DNA of 64,000 nucleotides from Pedobacter sp014947265 (GTDB lineage: Bacteria > Bacteroidota > Bacteroidia > Sphingobacteriales > Sphingobacteriaceae). The first letter of the stretch is position 1; every line of letters begins with the position of its first letter. The translations under genes were made by a program, and so were the position numbers. Below are positions 44,087 to 51,748 of this stretch, piece after piece. The notes under the pieces are model-generated. The model saw only the letters and a list, made by a program, of their open reading frames with translations. It did no database searches and had not been told where the DNA came from. Where the stretch lies: assembly GCF_014947265.1 (NCBI RefSeq), contig NZ_JADCNK010000023.1:1-64000 (forward strand). The letters are read 5' to 3'.

Positions 44087-44391
44087 GTTGATGATACAAT
44101 TAAAATTCCGATAAAAACTATTAAATCATATAAAACCAGGTTTGTCATGATTTTTCTAAATCCTATGCCCTGATTTTTGAAATAATATGCAGTAGATTGA
44201 TAAAACATAAAGTAGATGGCTATTGAAAATAACCAGCCAATAAATTTGATGAATAGGGCAAAGCTGTAAATTCCAGGCTCCTTAAAGCCATTTAAAATGA
44301 AAAATACCGATGTGAGTAAGCTAACCAATACATTCCATAAAAAAATGGGCTTGTATACAGTTAAGGATTTTTTGAGTAAACCAATCGACAT
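44029..44391 (-). CDS. Small membrane protein paired with the ABC ATPase
   Basis: This 120-aa protein has three hydrophobic segments (~15-33, 42-64, 88-100) and no soluble domain. It precedes and overlaps the ATPase gene and would be its membrane partner. It is far smaller than a normal ABC permease. Family unknown. Confidence 0.6.
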   Translation of the reverse strand: MSIGLLKKSLTVYKPIFLWNVLVSLLTSVFFILNGFKEPGIYSFALFIKFIGWLFSIAIYFMFYQSTAYYFKNQGIGFRKIMTNLVLYDLIVFIGILIVSSTCRDFLSTVLTNLLQTAKY

Positions 44392-44435
44392 GATTTAAAG
44401 ATATAAAATCATAACGATAAATTTAGTTTTGCGTT

Positions 44436-44705
44436 TTAGTAATGGCCTCTTAACGATTGTATTTCTAAAATAATAATTTCGTTTTCAGATAAAATTTCAT
44501 AGACTAATCTATGTTCTCTATTTATTCTTCTAGACCAAGAGCCTGCAAGATTATGCTTTAATGGCTCTGGTTTACCAATGCCAGCGAAGGGATTTAATTC
44601 AATTGCTTCTATCAAAGCTGATATTTTCTTTTGGATTAATTTATTTCCAGATTTTCGCCAATATTCTAGATCTTCAATTGCCTGTGGAGTATAAATTATT
44701 TCCAC
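44436..44705 (-). CDS. Txe/YoeB-family mRNA interferase toxin
   Basis: This 89-aa RelE-superfamily toxin cleaves mRNA on the ribosome. It matches YoeB throughout: YTPQAIEDLEYWRKSG, KISALIEAIELNPFAGIGKP, SWSRRINREHRLVYEI and the C-terminal LRGHY, which holds the His-Tyr pair needed for catalysis. It overlaps its antitoxin gene by 10 nt. Such pairs act in growth control and stabilise genome segments. Confidence 0.93.
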   Translation of the reverse strand: MEIIYTPQAIEDLEYWRKSGNKLIQKKISALIEAIELNPFAGIGKPEPLKHNLAGSWSRRINREHRLVYEILSENEIIILEIQSLRGHY

Positions 44706-44896
44706 AGATCTGATGTTTTGATTTTAACTCCTTTTCCATCCTTAATGTCTTTTCTACCTTGCAATATCTTTTCTACAAATTCCGGATCATAAGGTGAATC
44801 TTCAGCTTTTCTAAAACTTACTTTCAATAGCTTTAATACTGCTTCAACAGCTGTTAGTTGCTCTGTATTTTTTGTTTCTACAATTAGTGTTGCCAT
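44696..44896 (-). CDS. Antitoxin of the YoeB-type module
   Basis: The ATG is at 44896 (MATLIVETKNTEQLTAVEAV), giving 66 aa; the frame is open to a TTG at 44902. The C-terminus (FVEKILQGRKDIKDGKGVKI then KTSDLWK) is a typical toxin-wrapping tail. A TAAATTTG box ends 3 nt before the ATG, so transcription could begin at or near the start codon; no good -33 TTG was found. Confidence 0.85.
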   Translation of the reverse strand: MATLIVETKNTEQLTAVEAVLKLLKVSFRKAEDSPYDPEFVEKILQGRKDIKDGKGVKIKTSDLWK

Positions 44897-44948
44897 ATAC
44901 AAATTTAACTATTATTTTTTAACCTGAGTTAAAAGTTGCTGTTAAACA

Positions 44949-44976
44949 AAAAAAGACCAGCGTTAGCTGATCTTTT
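44949..44976. terminator. Terminator downstream of rpoD
   Basis: AAAAAAGACCAGC and GCTGATCTTTT form a short hairpin (loop GTTA), with runs of A and T on both sides so that either direction could terminate. On the minus strand it follows rpoD. Confidence 0.7.
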
Positions 44977-44998
44977 AATACTGTATAAATCTAATCTC

Positions 44999-45859
44999 TT
45001 ATCCTAAATAAGATTTTAAGATTTTGCTTCTTGAAGTATGACGTAAGCGTTGTAATGCTTTATCTTTAATCTGACGAACGCGCTCGCGTGTTAAATTAAA
45101 TTTCTCACCAATCTCCTCTAAAGAAAGTGGATGATTAGAACCTAAGCCGAAGAATAAAACGATGATTTCTCTTTCTCTCTCTGTTAAGGTAGATAAAGAA
45201 CGTTTAATCTCTTCTGATAAAGATTCGTTGATCAATGAACTATCCGTATTTGGCTCATGGTTTTCCAATACATCCAATAATGTATTTTCTTCACCTTGTA
45301 CAAAAGGAGCATCCATAGATACATGACGACCAGAGTTACTTAAAGTATCTGAGATTTTATCTACAGTTGTCTCTAAAATATCTGCTAATTCTTCCGGAGA
45401 AGGCTCACGTTCGTATTCCTGCTCCAGCTTAGAAAACGCTTTGCTGATTTTACTTAACGAACCTACCTGGTTTAAAGGTAAACGAACAATGCGGCTTTGC
45501 TCAGCAATTGCCTGCAAAATAGATTGACGGATCCACCAAACTGCATAAGAAATGAACTTGAAACCCTTGGTTTCATCAAAACGTTTTGCCGCTTTAATTA
45601 AACCTAAGTTACCCTCATTAATCAAGTCTCCTAAAGTTAAACCTTGATTTTGATATTGTTTTGCAACAGACACAACGAAACGTAAGTTGGTTTTAGTTAA
45701 GCGCTCTAATGCGGCCTGATCGCCCTCACGAATCTTCCTTGCTAAAATTACTTCCTCTTCTGCTGTTATTAAATCTACTTTACCAATTTCGTGTAGGTAT
45801 TTATCTAACGACTGACTTTCACGGTTGGTTATGGATTGCGTTATCTTGAGTTGTCTCAT
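44999..45859 (-). CDS. rpoD: RNA polymerase primary sigma factor RpoD
   Basis: This 286-aa sigma-70 is the primary sigma of the cell. It has region 1.2 (SLDKYLHEIGKVDLITAEEE), region 2 with DLINEGNLGLIKAAKRFD and FISYAVWWIRQSI, region 3 and region 4 (SLEEIGEKFNLTRERVRQIK). Region 1.1 is missing, as in other Bacteroidota, where RpoD recognises TTTG/TAnnTTTG promoters. Several promoters of that form are seen in this window. Confidence 0.96.
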   Translation of the reverse strand: MRQLKITQSITNRESQSLDKYLHEIGKVDLITAEEEVILARKIREGDQAALERLTKTNLRFVVSVAKQYQNQGLTLGDLINEGNLGLIKAAKRFDETKGFKFISYAVWWIRQSILQAIAEQSRIVRLPLNQVGSLSKISKAFSKLEQEYEREPSPEELADILETTVDKISDTLSNSGRHVSMDAPFVQGEENTLLDVLENHEPNTDSSLINESLSEEIKRSLSTLTEREREIIVLFFGLGSNHPLSLEEIGEKFNLTRERVRQIKDKALQRLRHTSRSKILKSYLG

Positions 45860-45896
45860 TTATACGTTTTGTGTGCTCTTTAATTATTGAAGTGTG

Positions 45897-45904
45897 CAAA
45901 GTTA
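45897..45904 (-). promoter_or_regulatory. -7 element of the rpoD promoter
   Basis: TAACTTTG on the minus strand fits TAnnTTTG and lies 37 nt before the rpoD ATG. A TTG lies upstream but at shorter spacing than the consensus. Confidence 0.55.
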
Positions 45905-46081
45905 CGAAATTGTACGGCAATCCGAAAGGATAAAATGCTGAAAATGTTACCGTTTGCACATGTTTTTTACACTTTTACTTACAACAAAAATCATTCCAAT
46001 AAAGTTTTTGACATGTTTTGATCAATATATGGTATTATAGCTGTATTTCGATCATTATTTATTTTAATTCAATAAATATAT

Positions 46082-46113
46082 TTTGAATTATAATAATTTA
46101 TTACTTATGTTTG
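46082..46113 (+). promoter_or_regulatory. Promoter of the DUF2975/XRE cassette
   Basis: TTTG (46082-46085) and TATGTTTG (46106-46113) are 20 nt apart, a full match to the Bacteroidota consensus. The implied leader to the first gene is about 195 nt. Confidence 0.6.
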
Positions 46114-46314
46114 TACTATAAATGATTGAATAAATATGACGTTTCTTAATTTTTCAACTATTTAAAGCAAATAACAAAAGCCAATATTATTTGGTGTTTT
46201 TGATCATGTAATTTTTGTCAGGTTGTATGTATAAAAATCAAAACAAGAAATCGGCTTAAATATTTAAACAGTAAATTAAAATCTCAGGCATTACATTTTA
46301 AACTGGTATGTATT

Positions 46315-46872
46315 ATGGAAATTAAAATAACAACCAATCAGATTTTGAAAGTATTACAGATACTTTCCTGGATAATTTTTATAGGCTTGTGTGTCGAAGC
46401 AGGCGGGGTACTTGTTAATACAATTATTACAACGTTTATAAACCCAGAGGGTGTGCGGAATTTTTGGGATGGAGCAGATTATCTGTCAGGTGTATACAAA
46501 TTTGATCAAGGGTATTTTCTGGTCATTACACTCGTTATGATTATTGTTGCTGTGCTAAAAGCAATCATGTTCTATCTAATTGTGAAATTGTTTGCCGATA
46601 AAAAACTCAGTATTTCTCAACCATTCAGTATAGAATTGAGGCATTTTATTCTGATACAGGTTTTTTTAGCTCTTGGGATAGGTTTATTTGCTCATTTGGG
46701 CTATAAATTTACCGTTTGGTTCACAGGAAAAGGGGGGATGGCCGCTAATCTCCAATCGTTAAATATGGATGGGGCTGATGTGTGGTTCTTTATGGCTGTT
46801 GTGCTTTTTATAATCGTACAGGTTGTAAACAGAGGAATAGAAATTCAACAAGAAAACGATTTAACGATATAA
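46315..46872 (+). CDS. DUF2975 membrane protein 1
   Basis: This 185-aa protein has four hydrophobic segments (LQILSWIIFIGLCVEAGGVL, YFLVITLVMIIVAVLKAIMF, FILIQVFLALGIGLFAHLGY, WFFMAVVLFIIVQVV) and the family ending EIQQENDLTI. DUF2975 proteins commonly sit next to a YozG-like XRE regulator, as here. The spacing to the second member is 2 nt. Function unknown; perhaps a membrane signal input to the regulator. Confidence 0.85.
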   Translation: MEIKITTNQILKVLQILSWIIFIGLCVEAGGVLVNTIITTFINPEGVRNFWDGADYLSGVYKFDQGYFLVITLVMIIVAVLKAIMFYLIVKLFADKKLSISQPFSIELRHFILIQVFLALGIGLFAHLGYKFTVWFTGKGGMAANLQSLNMDGADVWFFMAVVLFIIVQVVNRGIEIQQENDLTI

Positions 46873-46874
46873 CT

Positions 46875-47469
46875 ATGAATAAACTTCTTAGAATTTTTAG
46901 GTATGCCGGATTTAGCTTGATTTTTATAGCGCTGGTTTCTATCGCCAATCGTTTAATTAATGCTGTTGATAATTACAACGCTGGACAGCTTTCGATTAAT
47001 CTAACTGAAAATAATGTTGCACAGCAAGTAAAAACCATTGGGGCAGCCAAGTTTACCAATAGTCATTTTGGTACTTATACATTTAAACCGACTTTAAAGC
47101 AGGCCATTATTTTATCAGACAAGGAACTTGATGGCATTGGAGCCTATGCTGCTTTTTACCTCATTATTGGAAGTGTGATTCTGTTTATAGCTTATACCAG
47201 ACCAAAATGGCTTGAAGATCTTACTGAAAATAGATTATGGCAATTGGTGGGAACAGGGGGGATTTTATTTTTTGCTTTAAAATTTCTGTTTTTTTTCCTG
47301 ATGAAGGGTTATGTGGAGGATTTGACTGGTAAAGCCATTTACATATCAGCCTATGGATGCCGGAAATATCAATTTAGGTGTAATCTCGATCATTACCATA
47401 TTCAGTATTATTTATGAGTTGCTCTCGTACTCGAGGAAACTTAAACAAGAACAAGATTTAACCATTTAA
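46875..47469 (+). pseudogene. DUF2975 membrane protein 2, frameshifted
   Basis: The frame starts at ATG 46875 (MNKLLRIFRYAGFSLIFIAL) and follows the DUF2975 pattern to about residue 157. It then changes to YGCRKYQFRCNLDHYHIQYY and stops at 47417. One frame over, MDAGNINLGVISIITIFSII and YELLSYSRKLKQEQDLTI run to a stop at 47467-47469, giving the family ending. Total length is 3n+1, so one extra base (near the T of CAGCCTATGG, ~47345-47355) explains it. A second copy with a different mutation cannot be excluded. Confidence 0.8.
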
Positions 47470-47470
47470 C

Positions 47471-47962
47471 ATGAAAACGCAGAATCAAATTAAACTAATT
47501 AAAATGGGTTATTTGGTAACACTTTTAATCGTATTACTGTTTTCGCTTAAAGATGCATCCAAGAGCTTTGAAGAAGGATATACAGACGCTGGGAAAGGCG
47601 GTCTGTTGGGTCTGGTACAGGGTTTATTTATATTGATAATTATGTTCTTTAGCTCAAGGGTGTTGGTTTATCTCTATCGTTTTATTAATTCGATAGAGAT
47701 GGGCAATGTTTTCAGTACCGAAAATACAGGGCGGCTTACGCGTATGGGATGGTATTGCACTATGATTCCATTTCTGCTGTTTATTTACAACGCTATAGTA
47801 TATGCAAATCAATTAAATAATCGCCGGGATTTAGCATTTAAAGTAATTGAAAATGTTGATTTTCAGATCTGGTTATTGATTTTTGGTCTAACCCTTTTAA
47901 CAATAGCATTTGTATTTAGAAAAGGAATTGAGTTGCAACAAGAAAACGATTTAACGATATAA
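47471..47962 (+). CDS. DUF2975 membrane protein 3
   Basis: This 163-aa protein has four hydrophobic segments and ends GIELQQENDLTI, matching the ending of DUF2975 protein 1. It contains IEMGNVFSTENTGRLTRMGW, a central soluble loop usual for the family. It begins 2 nt after the stop of protein 2 and ends 5 nt before the XRE gene, so the unit is tightly packed. Confidence 0.85.
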   Translation: MKTQNQIKLIKMGYLVTLLIVLLFSLKDASKSFEEGYTDAGKGGLLGLVQGLFILIIMFFSSRVLVYLYRFINSIEMGNVFSTENTGRLTRMGWYCTMIPFLLFIYNAIVYANQLNNRRDLAFKVIENVDFQIWLLIFGLTLLTIAFVFRKGIELQQENDLTI

Positions 47963-47966
47963 GCCC

Positions 47967-48173
47967 ATGCCTATAATTATAAATTTAGATGTAATGTTGG
48001 CCCGTCGCAAAATGTCGCTTACCGAATTGAGTGAGCGGGTAGGGATTACGATGTCTAATTTATCGATACTAAAAACAGGTAAGGCTAAAGCAATCCGTTT
48101 GGAGACGTTGGAGTCTATCTGTGCAGTTTTAGATTGCCAGCCTGGCGATATTTTAGAATTTCGTATAAAGTAA
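47967..48173 (+). CDS. YozG-like XRE-family regulator
   Basis: This 68-aa Cro/C1-type helix-turn-helix protein (RKMSLTELSERVGITMSNLS then KAIRLETLESICAVLDCQPG) is typical of YozG/HipB-like small regulators. In many genomes it accompanies DUF2975 proteins. A weak CGAAGTC/GACTTCG inverted repeat follows. It probably autoregulates the cassette. Confidence 0.9.
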   Translation: MPIIINLDVMLARRKMSLTELSERVGITMSNLSILKTGKAKAIRLETLESICAVLDCQPGDILEFRIK

Positions 48174-48268
48174 CTTACGAAGTCTAAAAGGGCTGAAGCT
48201 TGGGAAGGACTTCGTCAGTTTAGCGATGTTGTTTTTTGCCGAAGTACCACGAACCCAAGTTAAATAAA

Positions 48269-48322
48269 CCTGATAGAGCGGAAAGCCCACAGCGCAGCGA
48301 GGACTTGAAGAGATAGCAGGAC
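48269..48322 (+). repeat. Dispersed REP-like repeat, family A
   Basis: CCTGATAGAGCGGAAAGCCC, CGCAGCGAGGACTTG and GATAGCAGG line up with the inverted element at 50225-50317 (CCTGATTGCAGCGGTAAGCC, GCGTAGTGAGGACTTATAG). A partial copy starts this window. No coding function is seen. Confidence 0.65.
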
Positions 48323-48782
48323 TATCTTCTGCCATTAACACAGGAACTTACATTTCCAAAAAAAATGAACATCTCAGGCACCTTAGTACATTTAAGCGAA
48401 ATTGCTATTAACCTTAGTTCGATTAATATTTACCCATTGTGATCAATTTTTTGTCTCTTTTTCCTAACGCGATCGTCATGCTGAACTTGTTTTATTAGTT
48501 GTTTTCTATTCTTTTTAAAGGTCTAATAGCTACTTCGTGGTCAGCATCTTTCCTGCTAGATAGACCCTGAAATAAATTACCTTCGGTGAGCTCGCTTAAG
48601 GCTCGGTTTACTTCGTAGCTTTCCGCTTCGCTACAGGTCAGGGTGACGACGGTGAGTTAAAATATCTGCAGAAGATCTTTAATGGCATGTTATTAATCGA
48701 GTTCAGGTTATTAGATTTCTAGTAATGACATTTAAAAGAACACTCCGTCCTGCGGACACCCCTTTAAAAGAGGGGAATAAAA
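48323..48782. repeat. Non-coding stretch with a TCGTCATGCTGAACTTG-type repeat
   Basis: ATCGTCATGCTGAACTTG (from ~48472) and the distal CAGGTCAGGGTGACGACGG (~48634-48652) frame a degenerate dispersed element. A partial partner, ATCGTCCTCCTGAACTTG, lies at ~61522. I see no gene in this stretch between the HTH gene and sucC. Confidence 0.45.
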
Positions 48783-48811
48783 AAAACCTTCCAGTTTTCA
48801 CTGAAAGGTTT
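48783..48811 (-). terminator. Terminator of sucC
   Basis: AAACCTTTCAGT and ACTGGAAGGTTT (minus strand) pair with one mismatch around GAAA, followed by TTTT on the minus strand. The family B palindromic words (GCTTTAAGCTTTAGTC) lie between it and the sucC stop. Confidence 0.7.
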
Positions 48812-48828
48812 ATATGATATGATTAATG

Positions 48829-48860
48829 CTTTAAGCTTTAGTCTTTTTGCTTTAAGCTTA
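48829..48860. repeat. Family B repeat unit at the sucC end
   Basis: GCTTTAAGCTTTAGTCTTTT then TGCTTTAAGCTTA are words shared with the 5907-5968 palindrome and with 61719-61751, where they sit in the same place: right after the stop codon of a minus-strand gene. Confidence 0.55.
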
Positions 48861-50060
48861 TTACGCTTGTTCAGCCAATACTTTAGTTACTAAATCAGCA
48901 GCTTCTTTTAAAGCGATTGCTGAGTAAACCTGTAAGCCAGACTCATCGATTAATTTTTTAGCTTCTTCAGCATTTGTACCTTGTAAACGGCAGATAATTG
49001 GCACAGGGATATTACCAATTTCTTTATAAGCATCAATTACACCTTGAGCAACACGGTCGCAACGAACGATACCACCGAAAATGTTGATCAAAATTGCTTT
49101 AACGTTTGGATCTTTCAAGATAATGTTGAAAGCCGCTTTAACTGTTTGAGCATTTGCAGTTCCACCAACGTCTAAAAAGTTAGCAGGTTCACCGCCAGCC
49201 AATTTAATAATATCCATGGTTGCCATTGCTAAACCAGCACCGTTAACCATACAACCTACGTTACCATCAAGGTTAACGAAGTTTAGGTTCGAGGCACTTG
49301 CTTCAACTTCCATTGGATCTTCTTCTGTTACATCGCGCATTGCTGCATAATCAGGGTGACGGAATAACGCGTTTTCGTCTAAATTAACTTTAGCATCAAC
49401 AGCAATTACTTTGTCATCAGAAGTTTTTAATACCGGGTTGATTTCGAACATTGAAGAATCTGTAGCTTCGTAAGCTTTGTATAAAGCAGTTACAAATTTA
49501 ACCATTTCTTTATGTGCAGCTCCGCTAACACCTAAGTTGAATGCTATTTTACGGGCCTGGAAACCTTGTAAGCCAACTTTAGGATCAATTTCTTCTTTGA
49601 AAATTAAGTGTGGAGTATGTTCAGCAACTTCTTCGATATCCATACCACCTTCGGTACTGTACATGATGATGTTACGGCCTTTAGCACGGTCTAATAATAC
49701 AGAGATGTAAAATTCTTTGGTTTCGGAAGCACCTGGATAATAAACATCCTGAGCCACTAAAATTTTACTCACTAATTTACCTTCTGGGCCGGTTTGAGGA
49801 GTAACTAGTTGCATACCAATAATATCGGTTGCACGTTGTTTAACCTCTTCGAGGTTTTTGGCTAATTTAACACCACCACCTTTACCGCGGCCACCAGCGT
49901 GGATTTGCGCTTTAATTACAACCCAGTCAGAATTGTAATCTATTTTAAGTTGCTTAGCAGCCTCAACAGCTTGCTCAGGAGTATCGGCAACTATTCCTTC
50001 TTGAACGTTAACACCGAAACTTTTTAATATTTGTTTACCCTGGTATTCGTGAATATTCAT
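48861..50060 (-). CDS. sucC: Succinate-CoA ligase (ADP-forming) subunit beta
   Basis: This 399-aa protein is the beta subunit of the TCA-cycle enzyme that makes ATP from succinyl-CoA. It has the ATP-grasp start MNIHEYQGKQILKSFGVNVQ, VIKAQIHAGGRGKGGGVKL, FEINPVL and NIFGGIVRCDRVAQGV. No sucD is adjacent. A well-placed promoter precedes it, and the terminator listed above follows. Confidence 0.96.
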   Translation of the reverse strand: MNIHEYQGKQILKSFGVNVQEGIVADTPEQAVEAAKQLKIDYNSDWVVIKAQIHAGGRGKGGGVKLAKNLEEVKQRATDIIGMQLVTPQTGPEGKLVSKILVAQDVYYPGASETKEFYISVLLDRAKGRNIIMYSTEGGMDIEEVAEHTPHLIFKEEIDPKVGLQGFQARKIAFNLGVSGAAHKEMVKFVTALYKAYEATDSSMFEINPVLKTSDDKVIAVDAKVNLDENALFRHPDYAAMRDVTEEDPMEVEASASNLNFVNLDGNVGCMVNGAGLAMATMDIIKLAGGEPANFLDVGGTANAQTVKAAFNIILKDPNVKAILINIFGGIVRCDRVAQGVIDAYKEIGNIPVPIICRLQGTNAEEAKKLIDESGLQVYSAIALKEAADLVTKVLAEQA

Positions 50061-50077
50061 TTGCTACAAAATTTGCC

Positions 50078-50108
50078 CAAAGCTACAATTTCAAACCCTT
50101 TAAACAAA
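50078..50108 (-). promoter_or_regulatory. Promoter of sucC
   Basis: On the minus strand TTTG (50105-50108) and TAGCTTTG (50078-50085) are separated by 19 nt, a full consensus match. The -7 box ends 17 nt before the ATG, so the leader is only about a dozen bases. Confidence 0.8.
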
Positions 50109-50224
50109 TAGAAATTGCCGATTTTTTCAGAAAATGAACGTTTTATGTTAATCGGAAAATTAGCGCCGGTAATGTGCGGTAGTTTATGGTATCCCGCTGA
50201 TTTCGCAGAGATTTTTCATTTGAA

Positions 50225-50317
50225 AGTGAGGGGCCTATTCTTCGTGGCGGCTGGTGGCCCTGCTTTTCGCTATAAGTCCTCACTACGCTCCGGGGCTTAC
50301 CGCTGCAATCAGGCTTA
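50225..50317 (-). repeat. Dispersed REP-like repeat, family A (longest copy)
   Basis: This reads on the minus strand as GCCTGATTGCAGCGGTAAGC, then CCCGGAGCGTAGTGAGGACT, AGCAGGGCCACCAGCCGCCA and CGAAGAATAGGCCCCTC. It is GC-richer than its surroundings. A 76-codon frame across it is a product of the repeat. Promoter sequence for sucC lies to its left; nothing else is seen in the 350-nt gap. Confidence 0.7.
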
Positions 50318-50410
50318 AAAACAAAGTTGGTTCCTGCAAATGCAAAAAAAAATATTTTCTCTGCGCTAATCATCTTTTGTTTGCGTGAACAAAACGGTTA
50401 ATAGTGTTCT

Positions 50411-50719
50411 TTAACTTCCCGCAAACGGTGTCCCAAAAATACCAACCGCTAATTCTGCCCAGATGAGAAATAGCGCCAGTAAAATGACAACAAGAACTAT
50501 TGTTCTTAACGCGCCGGCTTTTAAATTTCTAATCACCAGTTCGATGGCCAAACCCGTGCTGAGCAATAAAACTCCTGCGGTTACAAAATCGGATAGCGTC
50601 CAATCCACTTCATTTGTAAATTGCATAGCAACCAGTGGAATGGCCAATAAAAATGCCGTCACGCTTAAAATGATGATCATCCTTAGTTTGCCTGAGCTAA
50701 GTGTTTCTTGATTTTTCAT
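50411..50719 (-). CDS. Small membrane protein
   Basis: This 102-aa protein has three hydrophobic segments (IIILSVTAFLLAIPLVAMQF, FVTAGVLLLSTGLAIELVI, TIVLVVILLALFLIWAELAV) with a short charged N-terminus. The family is not named with confidence, though small proteins of this shape are common in Bacteroidota. It lies alone between sucC and the ferritin-like gene. Confidence 0.65.
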   Translation of the reverse strand: MKNQETLSSGKLRMIIILSVTAFLLAIPLVAMQFTNEVDWTLSDFVTAGVLLLSTGLAIELVIRNLKAGALRTIVLVVILLALFLIWAELAVGIFGTPFAGS

Positions 50720-50770
50720 TGTTTTATAATTATAATATATGATTTAAATAGTTGAAAATTAAACCTTTGC

Positions 50771-50796
50771 TTCCCGGTGCTAAATTGCACCGGGAA
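50771..50796 (-). terminator. Hairpin after the ferritin-like gene
   Basis: TTCCCGGTGC and GCACCGGGAA pair perfectly around TAAATT. On the minus strand it follows the ferritin-like gene by ~40 nt, but the T-run is poor, so it may be an mRNA-end hairpin instead of an intrinsic terminator. Confidence 0.55.
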
Positions 50797-50836
50797 AACC
50801 AAATCCAACAAAAGTTTAGCAAAGGAGAGAGGTTAA

Positions 50837-51610
50837 TTATAAAAGATTTTGATTTAATTCTTTAAATGAAAGTGGCTGTTGCTTTTCTTTTTCATTAAGT
50901 ACAGAGCTACCTGCAACCTTACTTAATTTATATTTCATCTTGTTTAAATAGCGATAAAAGTTAAGCTTACCTGCTTTAAATAATGTTTTATGTGCCTGCC
51001 AAACCACTAAACTTGTACAAATGAAGAAGCACGAATAGGCATGGTAAGCAATCCATTTCATGAAAGCATTCTTTTGATTAAAAATGATATACAAACGTTC
51101 TCTTTGAAAAGTAATGTGAGCAGCCTCATCAATTAGTATATCTGTGCAGATTTGTTTGAGTAATGTGCAGTTTGTGGCATCTTTTAGTGCCTGATAAAAT
51201 ATTTGTGCGGCGCTTTCTACGGTAATTACTGCGATTGTCCAAAGCTCCATGTTGGTATTGAAGTATCTTATTTTCCGGAATAATGTGTCTCCCCAATCTT
51301 TATTAATTCTTTTTTCTTCGATTAAATCAAGATACATACCTAAGTTATTTCCATGTTTTTGCTCTTCCTTTATAAACAGTTTTACCGCGGTTAGGTATTC
51401 GTAATCATTTATAGCTTTTGCATATTTTTTTGAAGCGTTGATCAAGTGCTTTCCTTCCGACGTTTCCCCAAGCTGCCAGGCCTGCAGAGACTTTAGTATG
51501 CTTTGTTTTTCTAAATCAGAAATTTCCGGTTTAAGCGTCCAATCAATCCTCTTAATTTTGCTGTTATTTGAGAAGTAATTGGTCCAATATGCTGAGGTTT
51601 GTGTTTTCAT
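50837..51610 (-). CDS. Ferritin-like diiron-site protein
   Basis: This 257-aa helical protein shows a diiron pattern: IKEEQKHGNN (ExxH-type, ~residue 85), AVITVESAAQIFYQALKDAT and LIDEAAHITFQRERL (DExxH, ~175). The C-terminal region has a hydrophobic stretch (AYSCFFICTSLVVWQA) that may sit in the membrane. I cannot assign a substrate; monooxygenase-, desaturase- and ferritin-like roles are all possible. It follows the small ORF at 51634-51741 and the DUF4173-type gene on the same strand. Confidence 0.75.
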   Translation of the reverse strand: MKTQTSAYWTNYFSNNSKIKRIDWTLKPEISDLEKQSILKSLQAWQLGETSEGKHLINASKKYAKAINDYEYLTAVKLFIKEEQKHGNNLGMYLDLIEEKRINKDWGDTLFRKIRYFNTNMELWTIAVITVESAAQIFYQALKDATNCTLLKQICTDILIDEAAHITFQRERLYIIFNQKNAFMKWIAYHAYSCFFICTSLVVWQAHKTLFKAGKLNFYRYLNKMKYKLSKVAGSSVLNEKEKQQPLSFKELNQNLL

Positions 51611-51633
51611 GGATTAGCTAATTAACTTATATT

Positions 51634-51741
51634 TCAGTCGATGTGTAGGTTGAAAATTTTGTGAACAGTATGGTTCAAAACGAACCACGCTAGTGCAATT
51701 ATTGCTGACGACATGGCTATTATTTTATATCGTCTATTCAT
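51634..51741 (-). CDS. Unlisted 35-aa small membrane protein (candidate)
   Basis: The frame reads MNRRYKIIAMSSAIIALAWF then VLNHTVHKIFNLHID and stops. A basic N-terminus followed by one hydrophobic helix is a standard small membrane protein. It starts 7 nt after the DUF4173-type stop and ends 23 nt before the ferritin-like start, so it fits as a middle gene of the operon. An A-rich leader (AATAAAAACTAA) precedes the ATG, as usual in this phylum. No homologue is known to me. Confidence 0.5.
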   Translation of the reverse strand: MNRRYKIIAMSSAIIALAWFVLNHTVHKIFNLHID

Positions 51742-51748
51742 TTAGTTT

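Larger units (their letters stand above)
45860..46314. other. AT-rich divergent gap between rpoD and the DUF2975 cassette
   Basis: This 455-nt stretch holds no ORF. It contains the rpoD -7 box and one good promoter for the cassette (both listed). The middle is very AT-rich (TATTTTAATTCAATAAATAT). No strong hairpins were seen. Confidence 0.6.

Noticed and set aside
44897..44902. TTG start for the antitoxin, two codons upstream of the ATG
   Set aside because: An ATG with normal homology begins at 44896, and the TTG overlaps the -7 box.
50143..50373. 76-codon minus-strand frame upstream of sucC
   Set aside because: It is read through the family A repeat and the sucC promoter region and has no domain or natural composition.
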